Both the position numbers and the translations under genes were made by a program. DNA of 64,000 nucleotides from Limnomonas spitsbergensis. Lineage: Eukaryota > Chlorophyta > Chlorophyceae > Chlamydomonadales. Where the stretch lies: positions 682,001-746,000 of the forward strand of contig JAYJMM010000123.1 of NCBI GenBank assembly GCA_037349105.1. Reading direction: 5' to 3'. Below the pieces are notes generated by a model, which saw nothing but the letters and a program-made list of their open reading frames with translations, was not told where the DNA came from and made no database searches. This document shows, one piece after another, positions 26,401 to 37,700 of this stretch. Position 1 is the stretch's first letter. Each line of letters begins with the position of its first letter.

Positions 26401-26475
26401 GCATTCACCTGATGTCACGGCGGTGGCCAACGTGAGCACGAGGGCTGTGAAGAAGAGCGCTGGCGACATCATCAT
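20456..26475 (-). CDS. Pherophorin 1 (10 exons, ~459 aa)
   Basis: Exons: 26475-26409, 26275-26266, 25053-24824, 24129-23971, 23537-23069, 22637-22556, 21906-21816, 21502-21421, 21074-20991, 20561-20456. All junctions keep frame and total 1380 nt. Residues 1-22 are a signal peptide (MMMSPALFFTALVLTLATAV). A first pherophorin domain (about 42-193) starts GFPWCRC and ends CCNPG. A Pro/Ser/Arg hinge (about 194-307) of PPPSPPPPRPP type follows, then a second pherophorin domain from FPYC (about 308) to the end, with IYWQ, PCSVG and LNQICG conserved. Members of this family are secreted hydroxyproline-rich wall or matrix proteins. Exon 2 is only 10 nt; it is accepted because it restores frame and because paralogues have a small exon there. 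Promoter elements were not identified. Confidence 0.85.
26266..26275 (-). other. 10-nt microexon of pherophorin 1
   Basis: The minus strand reads CTCGCAG, then CATCTGACAG, then GTGAGC. Exon 1 ends in phase 1 and exon 3 begins in phase 2, so exactly 1 mod 3 nucleotides are needed between them. The same slot holds 28 nt in pherophorin 2 and 76 nt in pherophorin 3, both also 1 mod 3, and all three proteins then read R[ST]L.Q. Confidence 0.6.
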
Positions 26476-27429
26476 ATTGGGCTGCCTGAGGAAGCGATAC
26501 AGCGGTGTTCGTTAATTGCTGGCAGCAACACCAGCATATACAGCATCAAGTCGCAACCACAGACACACGTCATCGCCATCTGGTTGCTGCTGTTGTTATG
26601 CGACATGGTAGGTGCAACATCATCAGGATCACAAATTCACATGTTTTCATGATGGCATCATGAGATTGCAAATGCAGATAGCAAGCCTTAAGTCCTAGTT
26701 TCTGCAGGGAACCCACCGAGAGGCGATTTTCTGCTCCTCGACCTGAGGGCCTGGGGATTCAGGATGAAATGAATCATGTTGGGATCAGCCGAATTTGTAT
26801 TAGGGCCGGTTGTACGGCATGCAAATGTACGACCATGTTGGCAGTGAGATGGATGACACACATGGGCATCGCCTTTTCAGATAAGTCTGTCACTCAAACT
26901 CTAATACCGTACGTATACCAGATTTCTTTCAACCACATTAGAGATCGCCCAACGTCATACGCTTAGGGTACGCTTAGGGTGTAGGACAGCCAGCCCAAGA
27001 ATTGATGCGCTTCGCGCAGCTAGCTTTAGGATCGATGCCATTTATACGCCAGCCTATCATATTTATTTAATACAAGCACCTCAAACCATTCCTGAGCCTA
27101 CATAAACGCCGAATGAGTTTAGGGTTGGGAGTTAGTTTGGCCATCAATAGACACCTTCGACAAGAGTTGCTCAACGTACTGCGCCACAGGGCGAATTGAT
27201 GAGCAAGAAACAAATTCATCGATGCGGAGGAACTCTTTGAAGACGCCATAGATGCCCAGGAGTGGCTCAACCAGAGGAAGGAGGACGAGGATATTGGATT
27301 ATTTGGATCCTCCTGGCTGCTGATGCCGAAATGGCCTTACACACAACAGTCTCAAGCTGGCAGTAAATTACCGGCACAATGCGGGCAGGACTGCAGATAT
27401 CAGATGCCGTGAGAACGATGCAGTAGCTA

Positions 27430-28040
27430 CCCGCATGCATGCCAATACACCGCCCGCATGCAGTTCCTCCCCGCCGGCAAGCCGGCTCCCCACTCGAATG
27501 ACAACACCTTGCATGCACGCAGAGCATCCCACTGGCATGACAGCACTCCGCCTGCATGTAGAAGCGTCCCGCTGGCAGGACAGCGCCCTGCCAGCATGCA
27601 AAGCACTCAGCCGGCATAACTTGCGCACGGTCATACGGATAGCACCCCGCGTGCATGCAGTTGCGCCCCACGGGCACGACAACACCCTGCCTGCATATGG
27701 CCCTGCCAGCACGACAGCACCCTGCTTGCATGCATGCACCTCACTGGCATGACAGCAACGGCATGCATACAAAGGTTTTCGACATCATGACAACACCTGC
27801 TTACTTGCATAGCACCCTGCATGCATGCATATGGCTCCGACAGAACGACAGCACCCTGCTTGCATGCATAGTACCCCACCGGTATGACAGCACCCCGCCT
27901 GCGTACAAGGTGCCCCGTCATCATGACAGCACCCTGCTTACTTGCATAGCATCCTGCATGCATGCATGTAGCCCTGCCGGTACGATTACACCCTGCGTGC
28001 CTGCAGTAGCGCCCCACCGGCACAACCCCACTGACATGCA
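27430..28040. repeat. Tandem array of ~39-bp units (CATGCATG-rich)
   Basis: Diverged units contain GGCATGACAGCACCCTGC followed by TGCATGCA. CATGCATGCA tracts are potential small palindromes. Array boundaries are approximate. Confidence 0.65.
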
Positions 28041-28159
28041 CTGCATGCATGCTGATGCACCATGGTCCCACCTACCTCTAGCAGAAAGACATACGGTACA
28101 CTTTAAGCATGCTGCCTAACTACCTACCTCACTGTCATGCATTTCCTGTGGGCAGGAAC

Positions 28160-28840
28160 ACTGACACACCCACTGGCATGCGCTACATACACCCTTCAGC
28201 ACCCTCACTCCACTGACATGCTCTGCCTGCACATTGCAGTACCGCTGCACCCACTGGCATGTACTGCTTGTGCGCAGCAGCACCACTGCACCCACTGGCA
28301 TGCACTGCCTGTGTGCTACAGTACTGCAACACCCTCAGGCATGTACTGCCTGTGTGCTACAGTACCGCAGCACCCACTGGCACGCACTGCCTGTGTGCTA
28401 CAGTACCGGAACACCCACTGAAACGCACTGCCTGCACACAGCATCACCACTGCGCCCACTGGTCTGTAGTGCATGTACACAGCAGCACCACTGCACCCAC
28501 TGGCATGTACTGCCTTTGCGCTGCAGCACCACTACACCATATGGCATGTACTGCCTGTGCGCAGCAGCACCACTGCACCCTTGGGCATGCACTGCATGTG
28601 CGCAGCAGCACCACTGCACCCACTAGCATGCACTGCCTGTGCGCAGCAGCACCATTGCTCCCATTGGCATGTACTACATGTGCGCAGCAGCTCCACCGCA
28701 CCCACTGGCATGCACTGCCTGTGCACAGGATCTTCACTGCACCCACTGGCATGCACTGCCTGTGCGCATCAGCACCACTGCACCCACTGGCATGTACTAC
28801 ATGTGCGCAGCAGCTCTACTGCACCCACTGGCAAGCCCCC
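28160..28840. repeat. Tandem array of ~42-bp units
   Basis: About sixteen units of roughly 42 bp share CCCACTGGCATGCACTGCC and GTGCGCAGCAGCACCACTGC. The unit length is a multiple of three, so long frames with repeated CACTGC codons open on both strands; these are artefacts. Confidence 0.8.
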
Positions 28841-28844
28841 AAAC

Positions 28845-29480
28845 AACTTCTCAGAATTCAACCAAACTGGAACAGCACTCCTGACATTTGTCAACAAAGG
28901 CATCGCATTGGTGCTCTGGAGCAATTAGGGCACCTGCAAGTTGGCCTCAGCCACCGCGGCGCCCTTAAAGCGGGGCCGAGAGGGCCATTGAGAGCGACCC
29001 CCTCCCCAAAACGCCTTCTCAGAAATCAACCAAACTGGATCAGCAGTCTTAATATATGTCACCAAAGGCATAGCATTAGTTTCTGGAGGAATTTGGACAC
29101 CAGCAAGTAGGCCTCAGCTACCGTGGCAGTGTGGCACCCTTAAAGCAGGGGCCGAGAGGCCCATTGAGAGCAAAACGGCATCCCCCAAACACCTCCTCAG
29201 AATTTAACCAAACTGGAACAGCAGTCCTAATATCTGTCAGCTATGTCTGCCACAGTGGTTTTCCTAAGGAATTAGGACACCAGAAAGTAGGCCACATCTA
29301 CCAGTGCAGCCTTTGAAGGGGGGCCGAGGGGGCCACTTGGAGCCAAACAGTCCCTTATTACATCCTCAGAATTGAACAAAACTGGACACGCAATCTTGAA
29401 CTGTGTCAACGAAGTCACAGGCGTCTGAGGGAATAAAGACACATGCGAGTTGGCCTCAGCTACACATGCAGCCACCGGCA
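28845..29480. repeat. Tandem array of ~170-bp units, about four copies
   Basis: Copies start near 28845, 29010, 29190 and 29355. Each begins CTCAGAATTCAACCAAACTGG-like and contains GGCCTCAGC.ACC and GGGGCCGAGAGGGCCA. Stops and length changes are frequent, so it is not coding. Confidence 0.7.
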
Positions 29481-30150
29481 AGGCGTTGCACATACAGAGG
29501 GCACAATGCATGAGGACGGGGTGCTGCAATGACTGTCAGGGCGGGCACAGTGCGGAAGGGTGGGGAGCTGCGACCAATGTCAGGGCGAAACATATACGTG
29601 CGGTCGTTGCGCATGAGGGCTGGGAGCTGCCACCCACAGCAGGGAGCTGTAGGGCGATGCAATCAATGACACGGCGCTCGACATACGGGGGGCATTGAGC
29701 ATTAGGGAAGTGCGCAGCAACGACAAGCACGGTGCACAAACAGGCAAGCGCCACACCAACAAGCGGGTTGCAGAGGAATAAGAGGATGCGGGTGGGCACT
29801 ACGACAAACACCGGCATGGACTGAGGTAGCTGTGCATGCGAGCGGATTACAGACCATGCGGGTGGGACACTGCAACAACCAGCATGGCGTTGCTCATGGG
29901 GCATGCGCTTTGAATGAAAGTTGGGCACTGCAGTCTGCAGCCAATACCAGGGCGTTGCGCCCTCGGGCGCCCGCCGGGCGGGCGCTGTGCATAAGGGTAA
30001 GGCGTTGCGCATGCAGGTGGCGCTTTTCAGCCTGGTGAGGTGCTCCACACACTGGGAAGGCATGGTGCTGTGACTGTTGGGGTGTTTTGCATGCGGCCAT
30101 GCACCCACCGGCAGAATAGAGCAAGACAGCATCAACCAGCAAGGCGTTGC
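29480..30150. repeat. Degenerate GCGTTGCGCAT.minisatellite
   Basis: Irregular units of about 55-75 bp share GGCGTTGCGCAT, a G-rich run and GCTGCAACNACCAGCA. This is the fourth array inside the same inverted-repeat element. Confidence 0.5.
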
Positions 30151-30517
30151 GTTCGCGGCAAGATGTCGGTAAACATTGGATCATACGAATGTTGCACTGA
30201 CTCGGTCTCAGTTGCAGCGAAAACTCGAAGTGATAGTTCCCTCTCTGGTTCCCTCAAGGAATCCTCAGGTGCGGAATCAGGTACGGGATCGCCTAATATT
30301 TGCCAAATGGTTTGAGGTGCTTGTTTTAAATAGATATGAAAGGCTGGCGTATTAATGGCATCGATCCTAAAGCTAGCTGCGCGAAGCGCAGCAATTCTTG
30401 GGCTGGCTGTCCTACACCCTAAGCGTACCCTAAGCGTATGACGTTGGGCGATCTCTAATGTGGTTGAAAGAAATCTGGTATACGTACGGTATTAGAGTTT
30501 GAGTGACAGACTTATCT

Positions 30518-31141
30518 GGGGCCCGTTCACATTGGGGGTGATCCGAGCCAAAAGTGGGCGCCGTACAGAATTCTGAGATGATCCTAACTAGATCCACACT
30601 AGAGGCGCGAGTTGGGCGCGAGTTGGGCGACAGTTAGTCGTTGTACTTTGTGTACATCTAGGATCATTTCAGAGGTAGTGTTGAGAAATGATCCAAATGA
30701 TCTTGCCACGCTGGCAGCCAGGCTGCCACGCCGGCTCGGTTCAGGGTTTACGCATACTCAAACTAGGTCGATTACGTGCATCCGAGTCTCGTTCGTTTAC
30801 GCGGTTGTTATCATTTAACGGGTGTGATTAAACAAAATGTTTGATCAAGGCGGAACCATGCTGGACAATGGCAAAATGGAACGTCTCGGTCAGTTCGAGC
30901 TCTGGTACAAGCTCGAGATACCTCTACGATTTCTCTCGCGTTCACAGCAGCACTGATAAGCCTGCCACGACGATCGTGTTGTGCTGATAACAGAAATCGA
31001 CTGTGAAATCGTCTGTGGCTGACGGATTCCTGCAAGTAGCTGAAACTGGCGAGAAAGTGGGCAAAAATGATCCTACCTAGTTCCACACTTGGGCCGCAAA
31101 TGATCCCAACGACTGGATTGGAGCCAATGTGAACGGGCCCC
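30518..31141. mobile_element. MITE with perfect 17-18-bp TIRs, inserted at the edge of the larger element
   Basis: GGGCCCGTTCACATTGG at 30519-30535 is perfectly inverted at 31124-31140. CTG at 30516-30518 and CTG at 31141-31143 would be a 3-bp target duplication. A 3-bp duplication fits PIF/Harbinger-type elements, but the superfamily is not established. The interior (about 620 bp) has no coding capacity and repeats TGATCC and AGTTGGGCG. Confidence 0.7.
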
Positions 31142-31175
31142 TGGCCTTTTGTAACACGAGGCTACAGTACGGTCA

Positions 31176-33392
31176 TGTTGGCAACCGACTCGGGCAGTTG
31201 CGTATCAAAACTTACCATGCTGGCTGACAGCCTGTGCTGAAAGCTCGCTGCGCTTTATCTCCTCGTCTTTACGCGCCTTCCGCGTGCCCTTGCCACCTCC
31301 GCCTTCCTTCATCATCTCCGCCCTCCTTTATCAGCTGCCCGCGCAGCCACATGCTGCCGCAGCTGGCTGCCACAGTCAGGCTAAAAACAAATCGTAGGGC
31401 CCAGATAGAAACCAGAAAATAATCAATACGGATTTCGACTCAAACGACGGTGTTGAGTTAATGAACCAGGTGAACAAGCAAAGCCTGAGTCGAGCAACCC
31501 TGCCTCCCACAGTCCCACGGTCCCTCGGCTCGTAGTTGATCCACGATTCGTGGTCGATCTCAACCACTTGAGCAGCCCGGAACCCCCTCGCCCCCCTCTT
31601 CGGCCAGTCCGGCAGCTCCTTCTGTAACGAGGATAGTATCGTTATTGGCTGGCTCATACCGGTACTGGCGTTTTCATTCCACTGCCTGTGTTATAAGAAT
31701 CAGATCATATCTGACTGACCAGGCTTGGCGGAAAGGTGTCTGATCTGCTCCTGACTGGGCGGGGTCATACTGGCTGACTGAGGTCATATCTGCCTATTCA
31801 TACACTTGCTTCCAGAGGATGGTGCCTCATGCATGGCTCAGTTTTCATGCGCTTGCAAGTAGGCTGGGAGGTACTAGTAGTTGGCCTCATGCTTTTTTGT
31901 CAGGTCTAGGGTCAGACGCCTTTCAAGGGGGGCTTTGAGGGGCTGGTGAAGGGGCGAAACAAAGTGGGTCCCGTTTCAGAACCCTTCAGCCGCCCCTTGC
32001 TTCAGTGCCAAATTTCAGCGTGAGTTGTTTTTTCACATCTTGGTTCAGACCTCCTTCAAGGTAGGTTTTGAGGGGCTGGTGAAGGGGACAAGTAAAAAAT
32101 GTGTCCAGTTTCAGAGGCCTTCAGCTGGATCTAATGATTCAGGCGGGGAAGGCAGGCCTCATGTGAAATCGCCCTTGGTGCCCGGACGCGGTGAAGGGCC
32201 TCAGGGGCTGGCTGGATGGGTACTAGCTGATTGCCGATAGGTGATAACTTGCGGCCACATGGATGAGGGCCGATCCCCACTGACATTCACAAGAGGCCCT
32301 TGCCCTCCCTGCCCTCCCGAAGCCACCACAGCCCCTCACGCCGCCCTAGCCCCACCTGAAGTCGCCTGGCTTGGACCCAATCCCGACATACCATGTATAC
32401 GGCTGATCACATGAGGGAGACTGGGGCCGCGTGTTTATGGTTGCTGGCTAGTCAGTGACAGCATGGCATCATCCCTAGATGGAGCAACATCTGATCCATA
32501 TGAAGGGCCCAAATGCATCAGAATGTCCACTGGGGTGTGATGTTAAGATAATTTGAAGGAGATTCAGAGGAGATTCTCACGAAGCCTTGCATGAGAAGAA
32601 TAAGAAGGAATGACTGACAAACCTTGTCATAGCGACTCACCGCAGATAAATGTTTTTTTCGGTTGAGGAAGAAGTCGCAGGGTGGGTAGCGATGCAGCAT
32701 AGTGGTGGCTTCATCTTTCAATATCCTGCGCTTGATTGGCCATGACAAGCTGGACAAGGTGGTCCTCATGGTCTGCAGGCATGCAACATAAGTGCATGGT
32801 GAAAACGTTAGTGTGTGCATGGCAAGACATTTAGTATGTGCATGGAAACACATTTAGTGTGTGCATGGCATGACATTTAGAAAAACCTAATGGAGAGAAC
32901 GTTGGCTGCACTCATGTCCGTGTTCTTCTCCATCAAGTCTCAGACTGCAGACAAAATCCCTGCAGTCTAGGCTGAGGTGGGCTGGCACCGCATGCTGAGC
33001 TGATTAAGACGTTCAACTGCCGAGATAGCGGGGTGTCCTGTCCCGTACGCTTGCCCTGCGCTATGTTGGTCTGGTAAGTGTGCAGCATCTCCTATCCACT
33101 TCTGAGGCTGAAAACTCCGGCAAAAGGTCGGCAGGAATCTTCGTGCTGAGCATGTGGCCTTTTTTGCCCACGACGTTCCCCTAACCAAGATCACCAAGTT
33201 CAACGCTGTCAGATGCTTACGTGTACGTAGGAGGAGAAGAAGGCGTAATAATGCTGCACGGGCAGGTGATAAAGGAGGGCGGATGTGGCAAGGGCATGCG
33301 GAAGGTGCGTAATGACGAGGGGATAAACTGCAGTGAGCTGTCAGCCAGCATGGCAAGTTTTGATACGCAACTGCCCGAGTCGGTTGCCAACA
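31176..33392. mobile_element. 2.2-kb element with ~150-170-bp inverted arms
   Basis: Arms 31176 to about 31343 and about 33258 to 33392 are reverse complements starting TGTTGGCAACCGACTCGGGC. The left arm carries an extra short duplication. Inside are two imperfect direct copies (31920-32010 and 32045-32130, with GGGGCTGGTGAAGGGG). A minus-strand frame near 31650-31480 reads ELPDWPKRGARGF and EIDHESWINYEPRDRG and may be a coding remnant. No target duplication was found. Confidence 0.6.
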
Positions 33393-34767
33393 GTCCTTAA
33401 GGCGAAGCCCACACATGCTTAATCATCCCCTGAACCGTGCCGGTAATAGAGAGATGTAGTGAAATATGAGGAAAGTTATCGACATGAATGTCTGAATCAA
33501 GGGAAAAGTGAGACATGGTTTTTCCACTGGGGACCATGTCCTGAGTGGGCAATTACTCACCAACAAGTCGATTTTCCATTCATATGATAAGTTGCTTTGG
33601 GATCGTTCGTGCCATTGACCACATGGTCACCCGAAGAGAGAATATCAAAGCCAGGCCGTGCAAGGACATGCTTTGTTGGATCCAGGATATGCTCCACATT
33701 TCTTCGTGCATTCACCAGACTTCTTGGTTCAAGGTCTCATAACATAGCGTGCTTGAGCATAACGAAAGTCACATCGCCCAGCTAGTACCGATAGTTGGGC
33801 GATGTGACACAACATACCTGGTGTGCCTCAGCAGCGTGTGTTACAGCTTATGGTGCACATAGCATAAACATTTTCTGTGCTGGATAGGAAAACAAACCAC
33901 GTTCATTAAAAATGTCAGAATCGGCTTCTGACTACCACATCTATGAAGTTGGAATAATGCCAACGCTTCTTCCTTGCTGGTACATGGGGGGTACATGGAC
34001 CCTGGTCATGGGACAACTCAGCTTCAGTAAGGCAAAGACAACACAAATTAAAATGTCACATTCTCAGCATGCAATACTGCGCATGCTCCTGATTTACTAT
34101 CGAAACTTAATCGAACAGTGAAAAAAACCCTGCGTTGATGCACACCCATGAAAACTTTACATGCAGGTCTTCTCAATCAACCTCACCAGATCAAGCCTAG
34201 ATGAATTGAAAGATCAAAAGCACATGCCGCGGCTCAGCGTCAAGGAAATGGCTAGAGCGGCTCAAAGTCCGCTTCTTTGTCGCTACTAGTAAACTCGTCC
34301 AACTTAGGTCCAGGGTTTGGAAAGGGCTGCACACTATTGCCGGCTGTCACTGGCCCTGAAGATACAAAATGGACATGGCCAGCATGTCTCGATTTTCATC
34401 AGGTGCACAGCCCTCGGCAAACCTCCTCCGAGTAGGGGGTCGATAGGTCTGGGATCCTGCCGCATCATTTCCCCGAGGAGGGTGATGTTCTGATTGCCAA
34501 CCTGCTTGGTGTTGTGTGCGGTGACTTTCACAACCATGGCGCAGATTCACACTGCGCCCATAATACAGCTGCTTCATGCCCGTTCCTTGACTGCGGGTGG
34601 GGAGGTACAGGTCGGGGCATACTTAGTAAATCCTGCAGGAAAGAAACGGCATCCTAGCATATCCGAGTCTTAAGTGAGGCATGGGGTCTAGGAAGCTTAA
34701 CGCTATATTCCAGGGGGCTGCAGACTCACCAGATATCCGATTCAGCCAGTGCAGGAATGTGCGTCCT
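33393..34767. other. No assembled gene; possible small minus-strand exon
   Basis: A minus-strand frame ending at a TAG at 34256-34254 (reading NPGPKLDEF and EADFEPL just before the stop) has coding-like composition, but it could not be joined to a start. TGTAA on the minus strand at 34161-34157 could serve pherophorin 2. Otherwise nothing is supported. Confidence 0.3.
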
Positions 34768-37700
34768 TTACACGGCGAAGGTGCCGAGAGGGCAAGAGCC
34801 CGTAGTGCCTGGGTTCTCAAAAGCGCCGTAGGTGCAACCGTTGCGGTACGCACACATCTGGTTCAGAGTTCTGCAAGCAAGGGGGGAGGGCAGGGTGGAC
34901 ATGGAAAACGTTGCTGCTCTTGCCTTACCGAGGTGCCATACAAATGAGGGGGAGGTCATTCTGCCTGAAGAGGCGGGCAGGGCAGAGGATACAAGTCTAG
35001 CTATAAAAAGGAACATCTCAGAGAGTGCAGTATATGAGATGCTGCAAAGGCAAAATAGTAACTCTCTGTGTAGACTGCGGAGGATGATGAAGGGTTCAGG
35101 TTTCTTGGCTCATCTGTAGGTGTGGAGCCGGGAGAAGTTTGCAGGTGACAGGGGCCTTTTGTCTAGTGTGCGGCTTCTGCCGAGACAAAGGGTCCAGGTC
35201 AAGAAGAAGCTATCTCAGCCTTATACAGCATGGCCACAATCATCAAGACGTCAACTGGAACTCACACTCCAACGACATCAAACGTGAGCAGGCCGCCTGC
35301 CTGGCCGACAGAGCAGGGCACGTTGAGAGTCGTAAACTTCACAGTCGGGCTGATGGACAGAAGACAAGGGGCTCAGGTCAGTGCAGAAAAGAAGAGCAGC
35401 ATAGAGCTAGAACAGACGTGCAAAAATAGAGGGGTGGTCACCAAAATACTTGTTCTTCATCCAGCTGTGTGATAGGAGCGGAGGAGGCCCCAAGACACTC
35501 ACGAGGATGTCTGGAAGTAGATGGCGTTGAAAGAGCGTCCCATGATGATGGCGTTTTTGAAAGAGCCCTTGTACAGCATGGAGGCTGCGAAAGGGTGATG
35601 GGATGTGAATTGAGTGGAATGTCACGAAAGAGCCGCATGTTTTCCCTGCCAATTCCTAAGGTTGATTTCACCTCACATCCTTCAGCTAAAGCCACCTGGT
35701 TAGGGCGTCTGAACCTCCTGATTTCGACCTCACATATAACAAGTTGTCAAGAAATGTCGAAAGTTGGGATTTTAGGACGGTAGTCTGTGACTGAAGTGTG
35801 CTGCACAACCAAGGTCAGCTGGCTTCTCCTCAGGAGACATAAGAAAGCGCTTTTTCAACAACCCAATCACTCATCTTCATCAAAGCAAAATAACCATCTC
35901 TTCCAAAATATTAAGCAGGGCTCAGACACACACCTGCGACTGTGTAGAGGTCAATCTCCAACTTCTGCATGTTGAGCACGCAGACTGGGGGAGGGCGTCC
36001 ATTGTTGAATGTCGTCTCCACGTAGAGCCTGAGCACAACCTGCAGTCACACGGGGACAGAAGCAATCAGCTTGAAAGTCTGGGAAAAAGGCCAGAAATAA
36101 TCCGAGACAGTTGGACCAAGGGCTTGCTGGGGCTTTCAGGACTCACGTATTGAATTTTTGAATCCAATGGTAACAACTGTGTTGCTGTCCATCAAAACTG
36201 TGCGTGTGCGCATGGGAAGAGACAGCCTCACTCCACAATCCATGGACTGTATTCGTTTACCCATGCTAGGACCTGCATGGGGCTCTCAAGAGGCCAAGGG
36301 GTTTTGAACCTCAGATGCAAGAAGCGCATCCTCCTTTAGGTTCTCAAGTTCTGCCTGCCCCTAGATCAGACATTGTTGCAAGTCAGTAATACCCACTCCA
36401 CCCGAAGGGGCCTGCCATTGGCTCAAACAAGAGGAGATTTGTGAGGAATCTTGAGAGATGGAGGTTTCCAGAACGGGCAGGAGGGCACATGCCCAGTCGC
36501 ACAGACGTCTCGTCTTACCTTTTGAGTGTTGCCGACCTGAGTGATGCTCTGGGTCGCTACGCGCCAAGGGCTGTCATAAAGGTTAGTGTTGCACCTGCAG
36601 GGTTGGGAGGGGAAATACAACAACGGCAAAATTCAGGATCGGTGACAGTGTAATGAGAGTGCAGCATGCAGTGGGACATTGCAGGGACAGGAGGGACTGA
36701 GCGTCATTTGCAGGGACAGGAGGGACTGAGCGTCATTTGCACTATTTGTTGTGAACAGGGTGGCTGTGCGGTGATTACGGTGTATCCATGCTTAACATTG
36801 TTGCTACTATTAAATCCAGGCAGTGCTGGCAGGGTAGACAGGGGGTATTGATGTGGTACAGGATCAAGGGGAACACATGAATTCCAGTGATTGATCAGGT
36901 GATGCGTTCTTCTCATACAGCCAATCTATCTCTCATATCCGCACCCAGCCAATTCGGGACGCGGTGAACTGCACGGTCAGGCTGGACTTACTGGCAGTAG
37001 GGGAAGTTTGAGGGAGGAGGAGGAGGGAAGGTTGAGGGAGGCGGTAAGTAGGCCTGGGGCTTGATGTTGTTGGGGGGAGGGGGGCGAGGGGGAGGGGGAG
37101 GGGGGGGGAGGAGGAGGAGGAGGAGGGGGAGGAGGAGGAGGGGGAGGGGGGAACATAGGCGAGGGGGGAGGGGGCCTAGGAGGTGGGGGTGGGGGAGGAG
37201 GTGGAGGGGGAGGAGGGGGGGGGGAGGGGGAGGAGGGGACCTGGGGGGAGGAGGGGGAGGGGGAGGACGAGGTGAAGGAGGGGGAGATGGAGGAGGGGGA
37301 GGACGAGGTGAAGGAGGGGGAGATGGAGGAGGGGGAGGACGAGGTGAAGGAGGGGGAGATGGAGGAGGGGGAGATGGGGGCGGAGGGGGAGGGAAGTTGT
37401 TCTGGGGTGCCAAGGGGGTGATGATGCCGGGGTTACAGCATGTCTTCGCGACGTTGAAAACGCTGAACTGGTAGTAGCCCAGGTCGAAAAGGGCCAAGGG
37501 GTTGCAACCGGGCTCGAGCTTGAGGTAGAAGGGCAGCATGTTGCCTGCAATCAGGACACGGGACGGATGCCCAGAAAACTTGTGTCAAGAAAAGGCTGAC
37601 AGATTTGTTGAAGGGGCACAAGTAAGTGTTTGATCAATATGGCTATGGCATACTTTGTTGTGTCCAATTATGTCTCTGTTGAGCTAGGCCACTAGTTCAC

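Larger units (their letters stand above)
26878..30518. mobile_element. 3.6-kb DNA element with 213-bp terminal inverted repeats
   Basis: Positions 26878-27090 and 30306-30518 are reverse complements over 213 bp with about 97% identity, beginning CAGATAAGTCTGTCACTC. The base string GCCTTTT lies directly left of the left arm (26871-26877) and reappears directly beyond the MITE on the right (31144-31150), giving a 7-bp target duplication once the MITE is removed. The inside is almost entirely tandem arrays. Short coding-like remnants touch both arms: RHLRQELLNVLRHRAN and KFIDAEELFEDAIDAQEWL on the plus strand at 27150-27290, and a frame at 30163-30315 (starting MSVNIGSYECC) whose stop lies inside the right arm. 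No transposase domain is recognised, so the superfamily is open. Confidence 0.75.
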
